Positions 1 to 7,642 of a stretch of 50,452 bases of DNA are shown here, piece after piece. The stretch is taken from assembly GCF_000429505.1 (NCBI RefSeq), contig NZ_AUBZ01000036.1:1-50452 (forward strand), in the 5' to 3' direction. Position 1 is the first letter of the stretch. The number at the start of each line of letters is the position of its first letter. A program made the position numbers and the translations under genes. The notes below the pieces were generated by a model that saw only the letters and a program-made list of their open reading frames with translations, was not told the DNA's origin and did no database searches. Source of the DNA: Aliagarivorans taiwanensis DSM 22990 (GTDB lineage: Bacteria; Pseudomonadota; Gammaproteobacteria; Enterobacterales; Celerinatantimonadaceae).

Positions 1-223
1 CTGCGATAGCATCAGGGGATATGCGGTCATTACGAATGAAGCGGTAAGCCCCTTCCATATCGGCGGGTGAAATAGCCAGTTTAGACACAGCGACTCCGGG
101 TTGGCTGGCAAGTGAAGCAGCTAGCGATATAAGCCTTTGAGTACGTCTGGGGTCATTGAGCTCTGCCTGACTAAACTGCGCTTGTGCCCACTCCATTGGG
201 TTTGAACTGTCCATCGTAACCAT
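1..223 (-). CDS. IS50-like (Tn5-type) transposase, N-terminal part only
   Basis: Cut-and-paste DDE transposase of the IS4 family, IS50 group. About 74 residues are visible before the frame leaves the window. They contain DPRRTQRL and EGAYRFIRN, which line up with the same blocks in the N-terminal DNA-binding domain of Tn5 transposase (DPRRTARL, EGAYRFIRN). The catalytic DDE residues lie further along, so activity cannot be judged. Two in-frame ATG codons at 223 and 214 are possible starts. The frame stays open upstream, so a start further out is not excluded. The gene points away from the amino-acid transporter operon. Confidence 0.85.
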   Translation of the reverse strand, partial: MVTMDSSNPMEWAQAQFSQAELNDPRRTQRLISLAASLASQPGVAVSKLAISPADMEGAYRFIRNDRISPDAIA

Positions 224-244
224 CTCATTGAGAAATCTAAATGA

Positions 245-273
245 TCTGATCACAAGGTGAGGATTGAGTTCAA
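245..273 (-). promoter_or_regulatory. Candidate transposase promoter with two Dam sites
   Basis: On the minus strand TTGAAC (273-268) is followed, after 17 bases, by ATCAGA (250-245), a poor -10. Two GATC sites (243-246 and 248-251) overlap this -10. In IS50 and IS10, Dam methylation of GATC sites in the transposase promoter is known to lower expression. The arrangement here suggests the same control, but the promoter match itself is weak. Confidence 0.4.
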
Positions 274-303
274 AAAAAATCCCCGAACGATGTTCGGGGA
301 TTT
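272..303 (-). terminator. Inward-facing rho-independent terminator inside the IS end
   Basis: A perfect 12-bp stem (277-288 with 292-303, AAATCCCCGAAC) with a 3-nt loop is followed on the minus strand by a run of eight U (272-279). It lies between the terminal repeat and the transposase start. It would therefore stop transcripts entering from the neighbouring minus-strand operon before they reach the transposase. Confidence 0.8.
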
Positions 304-318
304 GTGTATAAGAGACAG
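300..318. repeat. IS50-like terminal inverted repeat
   Basis: Nineteen bases that differ from the Tn5 outside end (CTGACTCTTATACACAAGT) at two positions when read inward. The last 16 bases (303-318) also equal the Tn5 mosaic end used in sequencing libraries. The transposase coding sequence just inside makes a genuine IS end the better explanation. Confidence 0.8.
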
Positions 319-336
319 CCGTTACGGTGGCTTTTT
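319..336. terminator. Probable half of a native terminator split by the IS
   Basis: Reading outward from the IS, the sequence is CCGTTACGG then TGGCTTTTT. CCG TTA CGG is the tip of a hairpin, and CGGTGGC followed by five T is the right arm and U tract of a rho-independent terminator. The matching left arm (AAAAAGCCACCG) is missing except for its last CCG, as expected if the element inserted in the hairpin and duplicated its nine-base tip. It lies 19 bases past the end of the ABC transporter operon. Confidence 0.55.
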
Positions 337-354
337 CAATCCTTTTAGGTGGCT

Positions 355-1080
355 TTACAGCACCATCGACAGGAACTGGCGCAGGCGTGGGTTCTCTGGG
401 TCATCAAAGAACGCCTCTGGCGTTTCATTCACCAACAGCTCGCCGTCTTCCATAAACAGTACCCGGTCGGCCACTTCACGGGCAAAGCCCATTTCGTGGG
501 TCACCACCACCATGGTCATGCCTTCAGCGGCTAAGCCTTTCATAACGTCCAATACCTCGCCAACCATCTCGGGGTCGAGCGCCGACGTGGGTTCATCGAA
601 CAACATGATGTTTGGCTTCATGGCCAAGGCGCGGGCGATTGCTACACGCTGCTGCTGACCACCGGAGAGGTGCGAGGGGTAGTTGTCCATGCGATCGCTT
701 AGGCCAACGCGTTTTAGTAGATCACGGGCATCAGTTTCGGCAGTGGCGGCATCGCGCTTTGCAACTTTAAGTGGCGCCAACATCACGTTACCCAAGGCGG
801 TCTTGTGCGGGAACAGGTTGAAGTTTTGGAACACCATGCCCACTTCTTCACGCAGCTTGTTGATATCGGTGCTTTTGGCGTACATATCGGTGCCATCGAC
901 GGTGATACTACCGCTGCTGATGGTCTCTAACTGGTTGAGCGCCCGCAAAAAGGTTGACTTGCCCGAGCCAGAGGGGCCGACGATAACCACCACCTCACCG
1001 CGGTGCACGGTGGCACTCACGTCTTTAAGTGCATGACAGCCATTGGGGTAAATCTTGTTGATCTTGTCGGCAACGATCAT
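355..1080 (-). CDS. Polar amino-acid ABC transporter, ATP-binding subunit (GlnQ/HisP family)
   Basis: ATPase that drives uptake of a polar amino acid at the inner membrane; 241 residues, the usual family length. Walker [10 protein letters not shown] is at residues 35-43, the Q-loop Gln near 85, the signature LSGGQ at 138-142, Walker B with FDEP at about 158-164 and the switch His at 195. I chose the ATG at 1080 because AAGG lies seven bases ahead of it. A GTG at 1107, which overlaps the permease stop, is the alternative. It is the last gene of a three-gene operon (binding protein, permease, ATPase). Which amino acid is carried cannot be read from the sequence. Confidence 0.93.
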   Translation of the reverse strand: MIVADKINKIYPNGCHALKDVSATVHRGEVVVIVGPSGSGKSTFLRALNQLETISSGSITVDGTDMYAKSTDINKLREEVGMVFQNFNLFPHKTALGNVMLAPLKVAKRDAATAETDARDLLKRVGLSDRMDNYPSHLSGGQQQRVAIARALAMKPNIMLFDEPTSALDPEMVGEVLDVMKGLAAEGMTMVVVTHEMGFAREVADRVLFMEDGELLVNETPEAFFDDPENPRLRQFLSMVL

Positions 1081-1099
1081 GTCATTGCCTTGATAATCT

Positions 1100-2047
1100 C
1101 TAGTCACTGGCTGACAACCTCTTTTCTAGTCGTTGAATGGCCCAAGACAAGCTACTGGTCAGCAGCAAGTAGAGCAGGGCGACGGTAAACCACACCTCGA
1201 AGGGGGCAAAGCTGCCGCTAACTACTTCGCGACCGGCTTTGGTCAAATCGGTAATCGAGATCACCGATACCAGTGATGAATCCTTGATCAGGTTGATAAA
1301 CTGACCGGCCAATGGCGGCAGGGTGCGCTTGAATGCCTGCGGTAGGATCACGTAGATCATCGCTTTCGGGTAGCTCATACCCAGCGAGCGGGCCGCTTCC
1401 ATCTGGCCTTTGGGTATCGACTGAATACCGGCACGGACAATCTCTGCCACATAGGCAGCGGTAAACAGTGAAAGGGCAATCACACCGGCAACGAAACGCT
1501 CAAGGTCGAACACGGTGCCAATGAAGAAGTAAACGATAAAGATCTGAACCAGCAGTGGGGTACCACGGATAAGCTCGACATAGGCGATGGAGAGCTTCTT
1601 AACCGCCGGATTCGACGAGATGCGCATCAGGCCGATAATCAGGCCGAGTACGATGGCAAACAGCAGTGACCACAGCGAGATCTTAATGGTGACTATCAGG
1701 CCTTCGGTGAGCGGGCCAATGCGCCACTCTTCCAGCGATGCTAAGCGATCGCCTTCGAAGATCAGGTCGCCTTCATAGACCAGCAAGTCTTCGTATTCGC
1801 TGAGATCGACCAGCACATCACCGGCCAGCGATTCGAGTACTAAGTCGCCCTCGGCATTGCTGACAATGTTGCCGTCTTCGGGGGCGGTAACCGCCGATGC
1901 TTGGTTATTAACGATGTAAGGAACGACGCGTTGCCAGTTCCAGTTGTAATCAATCTTCTTGCCGGAGAGAAACACCAAGCCGCCAAGGGCAACCAGGATC
2001 AGGACAAAAAGGGCGTTCCAGCCAAGGTTTTTGTATTGGGTCTGCAT
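1100..2047 (-). CDS. Polar amino-acid ABC transporter permease (HisM/GlnP family) with N-terminal extension
   Basis: Inner-membrane permease, about 315 residues from the ATG at 2047. The last two thirds form the usual BPD-type transmembrane domain, with the ATPase-contacting EAA loop [14 protein letters not shown]. Ahead of it is one transmembrane helix (about residues 11-28) and then a hydrophilic, acidic stretch of some 80 residues, probably periplasmic. Simple GlnP/HisM permeases of about 220 residues lack this. Only one permease gene is present, so it should act as a homodimer. The stop lies 19 bases before the chosen ATPase start. An upstream TTG start at 2089 is possible but has no better ribosome site. 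Confidence 0.88.
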   Translation of the reverse strand: MQTQYKNLGWNALFVLILVALGGLVFLSGKKIDYNWNWQRVVPYIVNNQASAVTAPEDGNIVSNAEGDLVLESLAGDVLVDLSEYEDLLVYEGDLIFEGDRLASLEEWRIGPLTEGLIVTIKISLWSLLFAIVLGLIIGLMRISSNPAVKKLSIAYVELIRGTPLLVQIFIVYFFIGTVFDLERFVAGVIALSLFTAAYVAEIVRAGIQSIPKGQMEAARSLGMSYPKAMIYVILPQAFKRTLPPLAGQFINLIKDSSLVSVISITDLTKAGREVVSGSFAPFEVWFTVALLYLLLTSSLSWAIQRLEKRLSASD

Positions 2048-2119
2048 ATATGACTCTGGTAAAACACGTGCTGGCGAACCGTACAACACGCTCCGGTTCG
2101 CCGTAGAAGGTCAATGGGT

Positions 2120-2914
2120 TTATTGAACCTGCTCTAGCCACGCATCATCTTTGAACCACTTATCATAGATGCGATCGTAGGTTCCGTCGCCGCGGATTTG
2201 GCGCAGGTAACCGTTCAGGAAGTTCAGCATGTCAGGATCGCCCTGACGGATTGCCCAGCCAAGAGGCTCGAAGGTGAATGGCTGATCAAGGTGAACCAGC
2301 TGACCTTTGTTCTCAGCATCATAGATGGCGTTGTAGGGAAGGTCATACACGAAGGCATCGGCCTTACCGTTAATCACTTCCAATACCGCTTCTGACTGAG
2401 TCTCATAAAGGTTTAGTGTAGCTTTTGGAATGTAACGCTTAATCGCGCCTTCACCGGTGGTACCCAGCTTGGTCACAATGGTGTACTCATCGCTGTTCAG
2501 GTCGCGGTAGCTGGTGATTTTGCCTTCCAATTTAGGGCTAAGTAGGATGGTTTGGCCGATGGTTACGTAAGGGTCGGCGAAGTTCACCTGCATGTTACGT
2601 TGTGGGGTAATGGTCATACCGCCCATGATCATGTGACACTTACCGGTAAGTAGGGTTGGAATAATGCCATCCCAAGCGGTGTTAACCGGTACGTACTTCA
2701 CGCCCATCGCGCGTGCCATTTGGCGGCCCAGGTCGATATCGAAACCGATGTATTGGCCGTTTTTCGCAGTCATCTCGAAAGGCATGTAACCGGCGTCAAA
2801 ACATACGCGCAGTTCGCCTTCTTTGGTGATTTCTTGAAGTAGGGTGTCTTGTGCGAAGCTGCTGGCACTGATCAACGCCAGCGCAGCCGCTGCGGTGCGG
2901 ATAAATCCTTTCAT
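2120..2914 (-). CDS. Amino-acid ABC transporter periplasmic binding protein (SBP_bac_3 family)
   Basis: 264 residues. Residues 1-21 form a clear Sec signal peptide with a likely cut after SSFA. The mature protein begins with the family pattern: ELRVCFDAGYMPFEM, then IGFDIDLGRQMA and later LGTTGEGAIKRY. Such proteins bind a polar or charged amino acid and hand it to the permease. AAGGA lies eight bases before the ATG. It is the first gene of the operon, which fits the usual excess of binding protein. The exact ligand is not evident. Confidence 0.92.
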   Translation of the reverse strand: MKGFIRTAAAALALISASSFAQDTLLQEITKEGELRVCFDAGYMPFEMTAKNGQYIGFDIDLGRQMARAMGVKYVPVNTAWDGIIPTLLTGKCHMIMGGMTITPQRNMQVNFADPYVTIGQTILLSPKLEGKITSYRDLNSDEYTIVTKLGTTGEGAIKRYIPKATLNLYETQSEAVLEVINGKADAFVYDLPYNAIYDAENKGQLVHLDQPFTFEPLGWAIRQGDPDMLNFLNGYLRQIRGDGTYDRIYDKWFKDDAWLEQVQ

Positions 2915-3265
2915 AATAATCCTTGTTTTTACTCTTTTTTTTGTTGTACCTAAAGCTCTGCAAAGGCCTGCTGAGACAGTGGTAACATGTTGTGTTGCGT
3001 GACTTTTATAGCAGAATTAGTCGTTGCTGGGTAGGGTTATCAGGGCATGCGAGTGTTAATTGAATGTAAAGTGCGCAAAGAGATTCAGTAATGTAGCTTG
3101 TCAGTAGCTTGTGGTGTCTTCGTTTAGCTTTTATCGAGGTGTTGCAAGGGTGTTAATGCGCTTCGACAGCAATTATTCAAGATGCTGCCTACTTACCACG
3201 AGCGAGAGTTCAGATAGCTAAAAGCAGGGCGGCTCGCCGCGGTTTACCTTCGGCAATCACTGAAA
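2915..3265. other. Intergenic region upstream of the ABC operon
   Basis: About 350 bases with no convincing gene on either strand. It should carry the promoter of the binding-protein operon. TATAAA on the minus strand near 3010 is a possible -10, but I see no good -35 partner. A short GC-rich dyad near 3227-3240 has a stem too weak to call a terminator. Nothing else is recognised. Confidence 0.5.
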
Positions 3266-3296
3266 GTAAAAAACCAGCCCGTAGGCTGGTTTTTGC
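3266..3296 (-). terminator. Rho-independent terminator of asnB
   Basis: Stem AAACCAGCC (3271-3279) pairs with GGCTGGTTT (3284-3292) around a four-base loop. A-rich and T-rich flanks give a U tract in both directions. It lies 20 bases past the asnB stop. Confidence 0.85.
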
Positions 3297-3316
3297 ATGC
3301 TAACTCGATGCTTAGT

Positions 3317-4978
3317 CTAGTAAGCGTCGTTGTGTACGGAGGCTGCGCGACCTGAAGGGTCAGCGTTGTTTTGGAAGGCTTCATCCCACGCCAATGCTTC
3401 TGGCGTCGAACAGGCCACAGACTTGCCGTGCGGCACACACTTAGCGGCAGAGTCTTGCGGGAAGTGCTCTTCGAAGATAGCACGGTAAAAGTAGGCTTCC
3501 TTGGTGTCAGGTGTGTTGATTGGGAAGCGGAATGCCGCATTCTCCAGCTCAAGGTCTGACACTTCCAGCTCAACCAACTCTTTCAAGCTGTCAATCCACG
3601 AGTAGCCCACGCCGTCAGAGAACTGCTCTTTCTGGCGCCAAGCCACGCTGTGTGGCAGGTACTGCTCGAAGGCTTCGCGCAGGATGTGTTTCTCAATCTT
3701 GCCGTTGCTACACATCTTCGCTTCAGGGTTGAGGCGCATTGCCACGTCCAAGAACTCTTTGTCGAGGAAAGGTACACGACCTTCGATGCCCCAAGCTGCC
3801 AGCGACTTGTTGGCGCGCGCACAGTCAAACATGTTTAGTTTGCTTAGCTTACGCAGGGTTTCCTCGTGGAACTCTTTCGCGTTCGGTGCTTTGTGGAAGT
3901 ACAGGTAGCCGCCGAATACTTCATCGGAACCTTCGCCAGAGAGTACCATCTTGATGCCCATCGCTTTGATCTTACGCGCCATCAGGTACATCGGGGTGGA
4001 TGCACGGATGGTGGTCACATCGTAGGTTTCGATGTGGTAGATCACGTCGCGCAGTGCATCGATACCTTCTTGCACGGTAAAGTGGATCTCGTGGTGTACG
4101 GTACCCAAATGCTGAGCCACTTCTTGTGCAGCAATAAGATCGGGTGAGCCTACCAGGCCAACTGCAAACGAGTGCAGTTGTGGCCACCAAGCGCCGCTTT
4201 GGTCGTCGTCTTCAACACGCTTGTCGGCGTAGATCTTGGTAATTGCCGAGATAACGGATGAATCCAGGCCGCCAGATAGCAATACGCCGTAGGGTACGTC
4301 ACACATCAGCTGGCGCTTCACGGCGGCTTCCAGCGAGTCGCGTAGCTCGTCTACTGAGGCTTCGTTGTCTTTAACGGCATCGTAAGACATCCAGTCACGC
4401 GCGTAGTAGCTGGTGACTTCGCCATCTTTGCTGTACAGGTAGTGGCCCGGAGGGAACTCCGTGATGGTTTTACAGATAGGCGACAGCGCCTTCATCTCTG
4501 AGGCAACGTAGAAGTTACCGTGCTCATCGTAGCCAGTGTATAGCGGGATAATACCGATGTGGTCGCGGCCAATCAGGTAGGCGTCTTCTTCGGCATCGTA
4601 CAGGCAGAAGGCGAAGATACCGTTGAGATCATCTAAGAAGGCAGGGCCTTTCTCTTTGTACAAGGCCAAGATGATTTCACAGTCAGACTCGGTGGCAAAC
4701 TGGAAGTCTACATTCAGATTCTTCTTTAGGTCCTTGTGATTATAAATCTCGCCATTTACCGCCAGTGCGTGGGTCTTTTCTGGATTGTAGAGGGGCTGAG
4801 CACCGTTATTCACGTCGACGATAGACAGTCGCTCGTGAACCAGAATTGCATTCTGGGAGGTGTAAATCCCTGACCAGTCAGGCCCGCGGTGGCGCAAGCG
4901 TTTGGACATTTCCAGCGCCTGCTTACGCAGCTCGCTGAGGTCGCTTTTTATATCAAGAACACCAAAGATGGAGCACAT
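3317..4978 (-). CDS. asnB: Asparagine synthetase B (glutamine-hydrolysing)
   Basis: Makes asparagine from aspartate, ATP and glutamine in the cytoplasm; 553 residues, matching E. coli AsnB (554). The N-terminal Ntn glutaminase domain starts with the catalytic Cys2 (MCSIFGV). RHRGPDWSG, the NGEIYNH block and TESDCE for glutamine binding follow. The synthetase domain has the PP-loop LLSGGLDSS near residue 235 and the GEGSDEVFGGY block. The ATG at 4978 has AAGGA eight bases upstream. It is apparently monocistronic, with a terminator downstream and a hairpin in its leader. Confidence 0.96.
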   Translation of the reverse strand: MCSIFGVLDIKSDLSELRKQALEMSKRLRHRGPDWSGIYTSQNAILVHERLSIVDVNNGAQPLYNPEKTHALAVNGEIYNHKDLKKNLNVDFQFATESDCEIILALYKEKGPAFLDDLNGIFAFCLYDAEEDAYLIGRDHIGIIPLYTGYDEHGNFYVASEMKALSPICKTITEFPPGHYLYSKDGEVTSYYARDWMSYDAVKDNEASVDELRDSLEAAVKRQLMCDVPYGVLLSGGLDSSVISAITKIYADKRVEDDDQSGAWWPQLHSFAVGLVGSPDLIAAQEVAQHLGTVHHEIHFTVQEGIDALRDVIYHIETYDVTTIRASTPMYLMARKIKAMGIKMVLSGEGSDEVFGGYLYFHKAPNAKEFHEETLRKLSKLNMFDCARANKSLAAWGIEGRVPFLDKEFLDVAMRLNPEAKMCSNGKIEKHILREAFEQYLPHSVAWRQKEQFSDGVGYSWIDSLKELVELEVSDLELENAAFRFPINTPDTKEAYFYRAIFEEHFPQDSAAKCVPHGKSVACSTPEALAWDEAFQNNADPSGRAASVHNDAY

Positions 4979-5011
4979 AGAAATCCTTTTTTACTCTAAT
5001 TTTTACAACTA

Positions 5012-5040
5012 AACGAAGGTGCATCACTGCACCATTCGTT
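5012..5040 (-). promoter_or_regulatory. Hairpin in the asnB 5' leader
   Basis: AACGAA-GGTGCA pairs with TGCACC-TTCGTT around a TCAC loop, with one bulged base: 12 base pairs ending 34 bases before the asnB start. No U tract follows it directly, so it is more likely an operator dyad or mRNA structure than a terminator. Confidence 0.5.
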
Positions 5041-5121
5041 GGAACCTTTCAATTTGCCAAGATTTGCAGATTTTGCAAGCTTTAGCGCGATAAAAATGGG
5101 GTTTTTACTGATTTCAGTCAG

Positions 5122-6753
5122 TTAAGCCCGAAAGCGTACGTTTTCACCGGCTTGCTTGTCCCCTTGGGGGCTTTTTTCGGAGGATAACAGTTCGTTATAG
5201 ACGTGCTCAGCAAAGCCCGCACCCGCCTCGTTGTAAAGGTTGAATACTTCGTCGGCCCCTAAGCGCCGTAATTTTTTAGCTTCATCCGCAAACTGACATA
5301 TCGCCGCAATTTTCGCATTGAAATTGCCTTTTTTGAGCTGTTTCAGCGCATATTCGTTACCGTGGTGGTGAGGCATGGCGAGTAGTACTAGCTTCAACTC
5401 TGAGCTGGGGTGAAGCTTTTCCCAGAAGTCGGAGTCGGTTGCGTCCCCCTGAATCACTGCGCGGCCTTGATTGATCTGTCGCTCGATTTTGTCCAGATCG
5501 GTGTCAATACCGATCACCAGATCAGGGTAGTGTTGCTGCATCAGATCGTAGGCACCTTCACCGATGCGCCCCATCCCAAGAATAACGACCTGCATCTGGC
5601 CCAGTTCAATCGGCTGATCTTCAATGTTCAGGCGCTTACGTTGCAAGCGGCGCAGCACCGGCAACAGCCATTGGTAGACCTTATCGGCGTTCTTGTGGAT
5701 TGGCGCAGAGATCATAAAGCTGATACTCACCGCCATCGCCAGAGCCGCCATCCACTCGCCCGGTAGCCAACCCAGTTTCACGGCAATCGCACTGACAATC
5801 AGGCCAAACTCGCTAAAGTTACCGAGGCTTGCAGCCCCGAGGAAGGCGGTACGCGAGCGCAGGCGGAAGAACATCAGCAGCAGCATATACGCGGTGTTTT
5901 TTACAAATAGCAGCGCACACAAGATCAAGGCAATACCGAAGGCATCCCAGCTCGGTGGGTAGCTCAATCCAATCGACAGGAAGAAGGCAACCAGCATGAT
6001 CTCTTTAAAGCTGAACAAGGCCTTAGCCATGTAGTTGGCGCCAGAGTGGCTCGCCAGCAACATGCCCATGACCAGCGCACCGATGTCTGATTTGATGCCC
6101 ACCAACTCAAACAGTTGCGCACCCACCACCAACGCCAAGAAAAAGCCCAAAACGATTTGCAGCTCGCCGTGGCCGACCCGATCAAGCAGCCGATAAAACA
6201 GCGGCCTTAGTGGCCACAAGAACAGCAACAGCGGCGCGTAAAGGGTGGGTAGCTTACCGGTACTGGCAGCCAAGAACACCACAGCAAAGATATCCTGAAT
6301 AATCAGGATGCCAATGGCGACCCGCCCATACAGCGCGTTCATCTCACTTTTATCTTCCAGCGCTTTTACCGCAAATACGGTCGAGGAGAAGCCCAAGGCA
6401 AACGCCAGTAGGTAGATGGAATGCTGTTCTAATCCGCTGGTCAACGGTAGCTCAGCAAAGCGAAACGCCATGAGGCACAAACTAAAGAATACCAAGCTGC
6501 CGAGCATATGAAGACTGGCAGTGCCGATCACCTCTTTCTTAAACAGTGAGCGGATGTCGAGTTTCAGGCCAACCGTGAACAGCAGCAGAGTTACGCCTAA
6601 ATCGGCGGCGCTGTTCACCAACTCCATCTCGCTGAAGCCTGCATAGTGCAAGATAAAACCAGCGCTTAGAAAACCGATTAGTGGTGGTAGGTGGAGCAAG
6701 TGGGCAGCATAGCCCGCTAAAAAGGTGATAGTGATAAGTAGAGAGACTTCCAT
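5122..6753 (-). CDS. CPA2-family cation/proton antiporter with C-terminal RCK_N domain (KefB/YbaL-like)
   Basis: 543 residues. Residues 1 to about 375 are a polytopic Na+/H+ exchanger domain of the CPA2 type, typical of Kef and YbaL potassium/proton antiporters. From about residue 389 a TrkA-N (RCK_N) domain follows, with the nucleotide-binding glycine motif VVILGMGRIGEG and the acidic strand end IGIDTD. RCK domains bind NAD(H) or similar ligands and gate the transporter. There is no RCK_C domain, so it is shorter than full KefB and close to YbaL (about 558). It starts 14 bases after nagD and is probably co-transcribed. The ion carried is inferred from family. Confidence 0.85.
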   Translation of the reverse strand: MEVSLLITITFLAGYAAHLLHLPPLIGFLSAGFILHYAGFSEMELVNSAADLGVTLLLFTVGLKLDIRSLFKKEVIGTASLHMLGSLVFFSLCLMAFRFAELPLTSGLEQHSIYLLAFALGFSSTVFAVKALEDKSEMNALYGRVAIGILIIQDIFAVVFLAASTGKLPTLYAPLLLFLWPLRPLFYRLLDRVGHGELQIVLGFFLALVVGAQLFELVGIKSDIGALVMGMLLASHSGANYMAKALFSFKEIMLVAFFLSIGLSYPPSWDAFGIALILCALLFVKNTAYMLLLMFFRLRSRTAFLGAASLGNFSEFGLIVSAIAVKLGWLPGEWMAALAMAVSISFMISAPIHKNADKVYQWLLPVLRRLQRKRLNIEDQPIELGQMQVVILGMGRIGEGAYDLMQQHYPDLVIGIDTDLDKIERQINQGRAVIQGDATDSDFWEKLHPSSELKLVLLAMPHHHGNEYALKQLKKGNFNAKIAAICQFADEAKKLRRLGADEVFNLYNEAGAGFAEHVYNELLSSEKSPQGDKQAGENVRFRA

Positions 6754-6767
6754 TCGCGTGCGGCTAC

Positions 6768-7517
6768 CTACAGAAAATCAATGGCAGCTACGTTGGGTAG
6801 CACGTGGTTGGGGCGGAAGGGGACCGCTTCGATATCAGCTTCATTGCTGACACCGGATAGCACCAGAATAGTCTCAAGACCTGCCTGAAAACCTGCCAGG
6901 ATATCGGTTCGCAGGTTGTCGCCGATGATCACAGTTTGCTCGGCGTGGGCGCCCATCTTATTCAAGGCGGCGCGGATGATCCAGGCACTAGGCTTGCCGA
7001 CATAAAAAGGCTTGCGGCCGGTGATCCGCTCAATGGGCGCACACAGCGCGCCGCAGGCTGGGCTCATATTTGGCCCATGGGTATCGGGGTTGGTGGCAAT
7101 AAACTGCGCCCCCTCTGCAACGAACTTGGCAGCCAACTGAATCATATTCCAATTGTAGTTGCGGGTTTCGCCCACCACGACAAAGTCAGGGTTGATATCG
7201 GTAATCGTGAAGCCGGCGCTGTAAAGCTCGTGGATAAGCGCGCCTTCACCGATCACATAGGCTTTGTTGCCCGGTTGGCGTTTAAGAAAATCAGCGGTCG
7301 CCATTGCCGAGGTATAAAAACACGAGTCGGGGATCTCAAGGCCAGCGCTGGCAAAGCGATTATGCAGGTCCTGCGGGGTTTGTGCGGGGTAGTTGGTGAG
7401 TATCACTAACTTGACCTGCCGCTCGAGCAGGCCTTGTATAAATTGGTCTGCTCCCTTAATCAATTGGTTGTCGTGGAGCAACACTCCATCGATGTCGCAG
7501 ATGACCGATTTCGTCAT
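6768..7517 (-). CDS. nagD: HAD-superfamily nucleotide phosphatase NagD
   Basis: Cytoplasmic phosphatase of the HAD superfamily; E. coli NagD prefers UMP and other nucleoside monophosphates. 249 residues, the E. coli length, and very similar throughout. The nucleophile motif CDIDGVL has Asp8 and Asp10. LTNYPAQT is motif II, YVGKPSAW carries the motif III Lys, and IIGDNLRTDI is motif IV. The cap domain contains the conserved YNWNMIQLAAKF region. AGGA lies seven bases before the ATG. Unlike E. coli, it is not in a nag sugar operon but precedes an antiporter gene, and it is divergent from the deaminase gene. Confidence 0.94.
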   Translation of the reverse strand: MTKSVICDIDGVLLHDNQLIKGADQFIQGLLERQVKLVILTNYPAQTPQDLHNRFASAGLEIPDSCFYTSAMATADFLKRQPGNKAYVIGEGALIHELYSAGFTITDINPDFVVVGETRNYNWNMIQLAAKFVAEGAQFIATNPDTHGPNMSPACGALCAPIERITGRKPFYVGKPSAWIIRAALNKMGAHAEQTVIIGDNLRTDILAGFQAGLETILVLSGVSNEADIEAVPFRPNHVLPNVAAIDFL

Positions 7518-7642
7518 GGCTTTATCCTAGAACCTTAGCTGTTAACATTAGAGTAACGTAGCGCAATGCAATTGAGCCAGTGAAAGTTTGTGAAAGCCCC
7601 GCACAATACGCGGCGATCTCACTGATTTTAAAGGAGTGGATT

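Larger units (their letters stand above)
1..318 (-). mobile_element. IS50/Tn5-like insertion sequence (IS4 family), right-hand portion
   Basis: Partial element: it enters from the left edge and ends at 318. Two features define it. One is a reading frame matching the N-terminus of Tn5-type transposases. The other is a 19-bp terminal sequence (300-318) that, read inward on the minus strand, begins CTGTCTCTTATACACAA, the form typical of IS50-group ends. The nine bases after it (319-327, CCGTTACGG) are the expected length for an IS50-type target duplication. The other end is outside the window, so neither the second inverted repeat nor the duplication can be confirmed. Confidence 0.85.

Noticed and set aside
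303-318. Exact match to the Tn5 mosaic end used in Nextera library adapters
   Set aside because: An adapter artefact was considered. The sequence inside it encodes a Tn5-type transposase N-terminus with promoter and Dam sites, and the outer part differs from the adapter, so a real IS50-group end explains it better.
3227-3240. GC-rich dyad near the asnB terminator as a second terminator
   Set aside because: Stem of four bases once a realistic loop is allowed.
5100-5121. Short dyad ACTGA/TCAGT after the antiporter gene as terminator
   Set aside because: Five-bp stem and no U tract in the right place.
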